In this document: positions 63,678 to 64,000 of the stretch, in pieces
Layout: each line of letters opens with the position of its first letter
Position numbering within the stretch: the first letter of the stretch is position 1
Assembly (NCBI GenBank): GCA_902798615.1
Contig: CADBXL010000009.1
Span: forward strand, 1-64,000
Length of the DNA: 64,000 bases
DNA from: an uncultured Bacteroidales bacterium
Lineage (GTDB): Bacteria > Bacteroidota > Bacteroidia > Bacteroidales > Bacteroidaceae
Reading direction: 5' to 3'
Notes under the pieces: model-generated
The model's input: only the letters and a program-made list of their open reading frames with translations
Told to the model about the DNA's origin: nothing
The model's database searches: none
Translations under genes and position numbers: made by a program

Positions 63678-64000
63678 TGATGAATAATGCTATCAAAAAC
63701 GAGACTGGTACCCAGGGCGGTACCAGTCTCCCTATGTTCTCCGTCTATCCTTGTGGCTGCAAGAACCGCGCTGGTGAGGACGTTATGGCGAAGACACCTT
63801 GCGGAACGATGAACATCATGCAGCTGTATGAGTATATAAAAGGTAGGGAAGCGGCTTTTGCCACGCAGGAGGTGCGCCGTATTAGGGAGCATAAGGAGGC
63901 GCAGCTTTTCAAGTTGCGTAACTTCCGTATCGCTACCTTTGGCGGTGTGTTCAGCAAGCGGAATGCCAACGCCCTTGCCACGGCTTCGGGATATATGGTT
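63677..64000 (+). CDS. VirE N-terminal (BT4734-like) domain protein, partial
   Basis: 108 codons are in the window and the frame runs off the right edge. The start is ATG 63677 or ATG 63680, coupled to the HTH gene. The segment FATQEVRRIREHKEAQLFKL followed by RNFRIATFGGVFSKRNANAL and ATASGYMV is the VirE_N/BT4734-like pattern, found in primase-like replication proteins of Bacteroidales mobile or phage-like elements, often with a DUF3987 helicase domain further on. The early CGCKNRAGEDVMAKTPCG carries two Cys that may bind metal. What follows to the right cannot be seen. Confidence 0.8.
   Translation, partial: MMNNAIKNETGTQGGTSLPMFSVYPCGCKNRAGEDVMAKTPCGTMNIMQLYEYIKGREAAFATQEVRRIREHKEAQLFKLRNFRIATFGGVFSKRNANALATASGYMV

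Overview
The window reads as a chromosome segment of a Bacteroidales bacterium, most likely a gut or rumen Prevotella/Segatella-type organism (genus is inference). The evidence is a BspA-type leucine-rich surface protein, a GH10 xylanase with carbohydrate-binding modules inserted in its catalytic domain, C10 (streptopain-like) and C70-type proteases, many secreted glycoside hydrolases, and the Bacteroidetes promoter form TTTG-N20-TAnnTTTG, which recurs with a 20-bp spacer before many genes.

Layout. 0-13 kb: BspA-like LRR protein, an Rpn/PD-(D/E)XK protein with 21-bp coding repeats, GH10 xylanase, purU, and two tandem giant DUF4369/propeller/thioredoxin paralogues. 13-28 kb: mostly housekeeping on the minus strand (beta-barrel protein, C70-type peptidase, recA, carboxynorspermidine/saccharopine dehydrogenase, tRNA-Leu, S41 protease with DUF3316 partner, parC, FKBP with glyS) plus pnuC on the plus strand. 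28-54.6 kb: a carbohydrate region (GH105, two GH2 beta-galactosidases, a DUF2264 protein, an AraC regulator, GH97, L-rhamnose mutarotase, GH29, a double GH43, an SGNH esterase) interrupted by a C10 protease, a metallophosphoesterase and small membrane or lipoproteins. The set fits trimming of pectic (rhamnogalacturonan) and arabinogalactan side chains: GH105 cuts unsaturated uronyl ends, GH2/GH43/GH29/GH97 remove galactose, arabinose, fucose and alpha-galactose or alpha-glucose, the esterase deacylates, and RhaM feeds rhamnose catabolism. No SusC/SusD pair is present.

54.7-61.6 kb: a four-gene minus-strand module of an MmeI-like adenine methyltransferase, an SF2 helicase, a small protein and a GIY-YIG (T5orf172) protein. 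It resembles Bacillus subtilis dnmA(yeeA)-yeeB-yeeC with an extra small gene, and is split by a 247-bp element with perfect 32-bp inverted ends. 61.8-64 kb: an AT-rich orphan gene, then an excisionase-like HTH and the start of a VirE_N-domain protein behind a structured leader, probably the edge of a mobile element.

The most distinctive feature lies between the genes. Arrays with a strict 7-bp period sit in several 5' leaders between the -7 box and the start codon. Other arrays have a strict 11-bp period, and one encodes the tail of the AraC regulator. A family of GC-rich palindromes includes one copy inserted in frame in a metallophosphoesterase. A 76-bp palindromic element occurs once in the 3' end of the C10 protease gene, where it appears to shift the frame, and once as nearly the whole 5' leader of the SGNH esterase gene. 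No CRISPR array or rRNA gene was seen.
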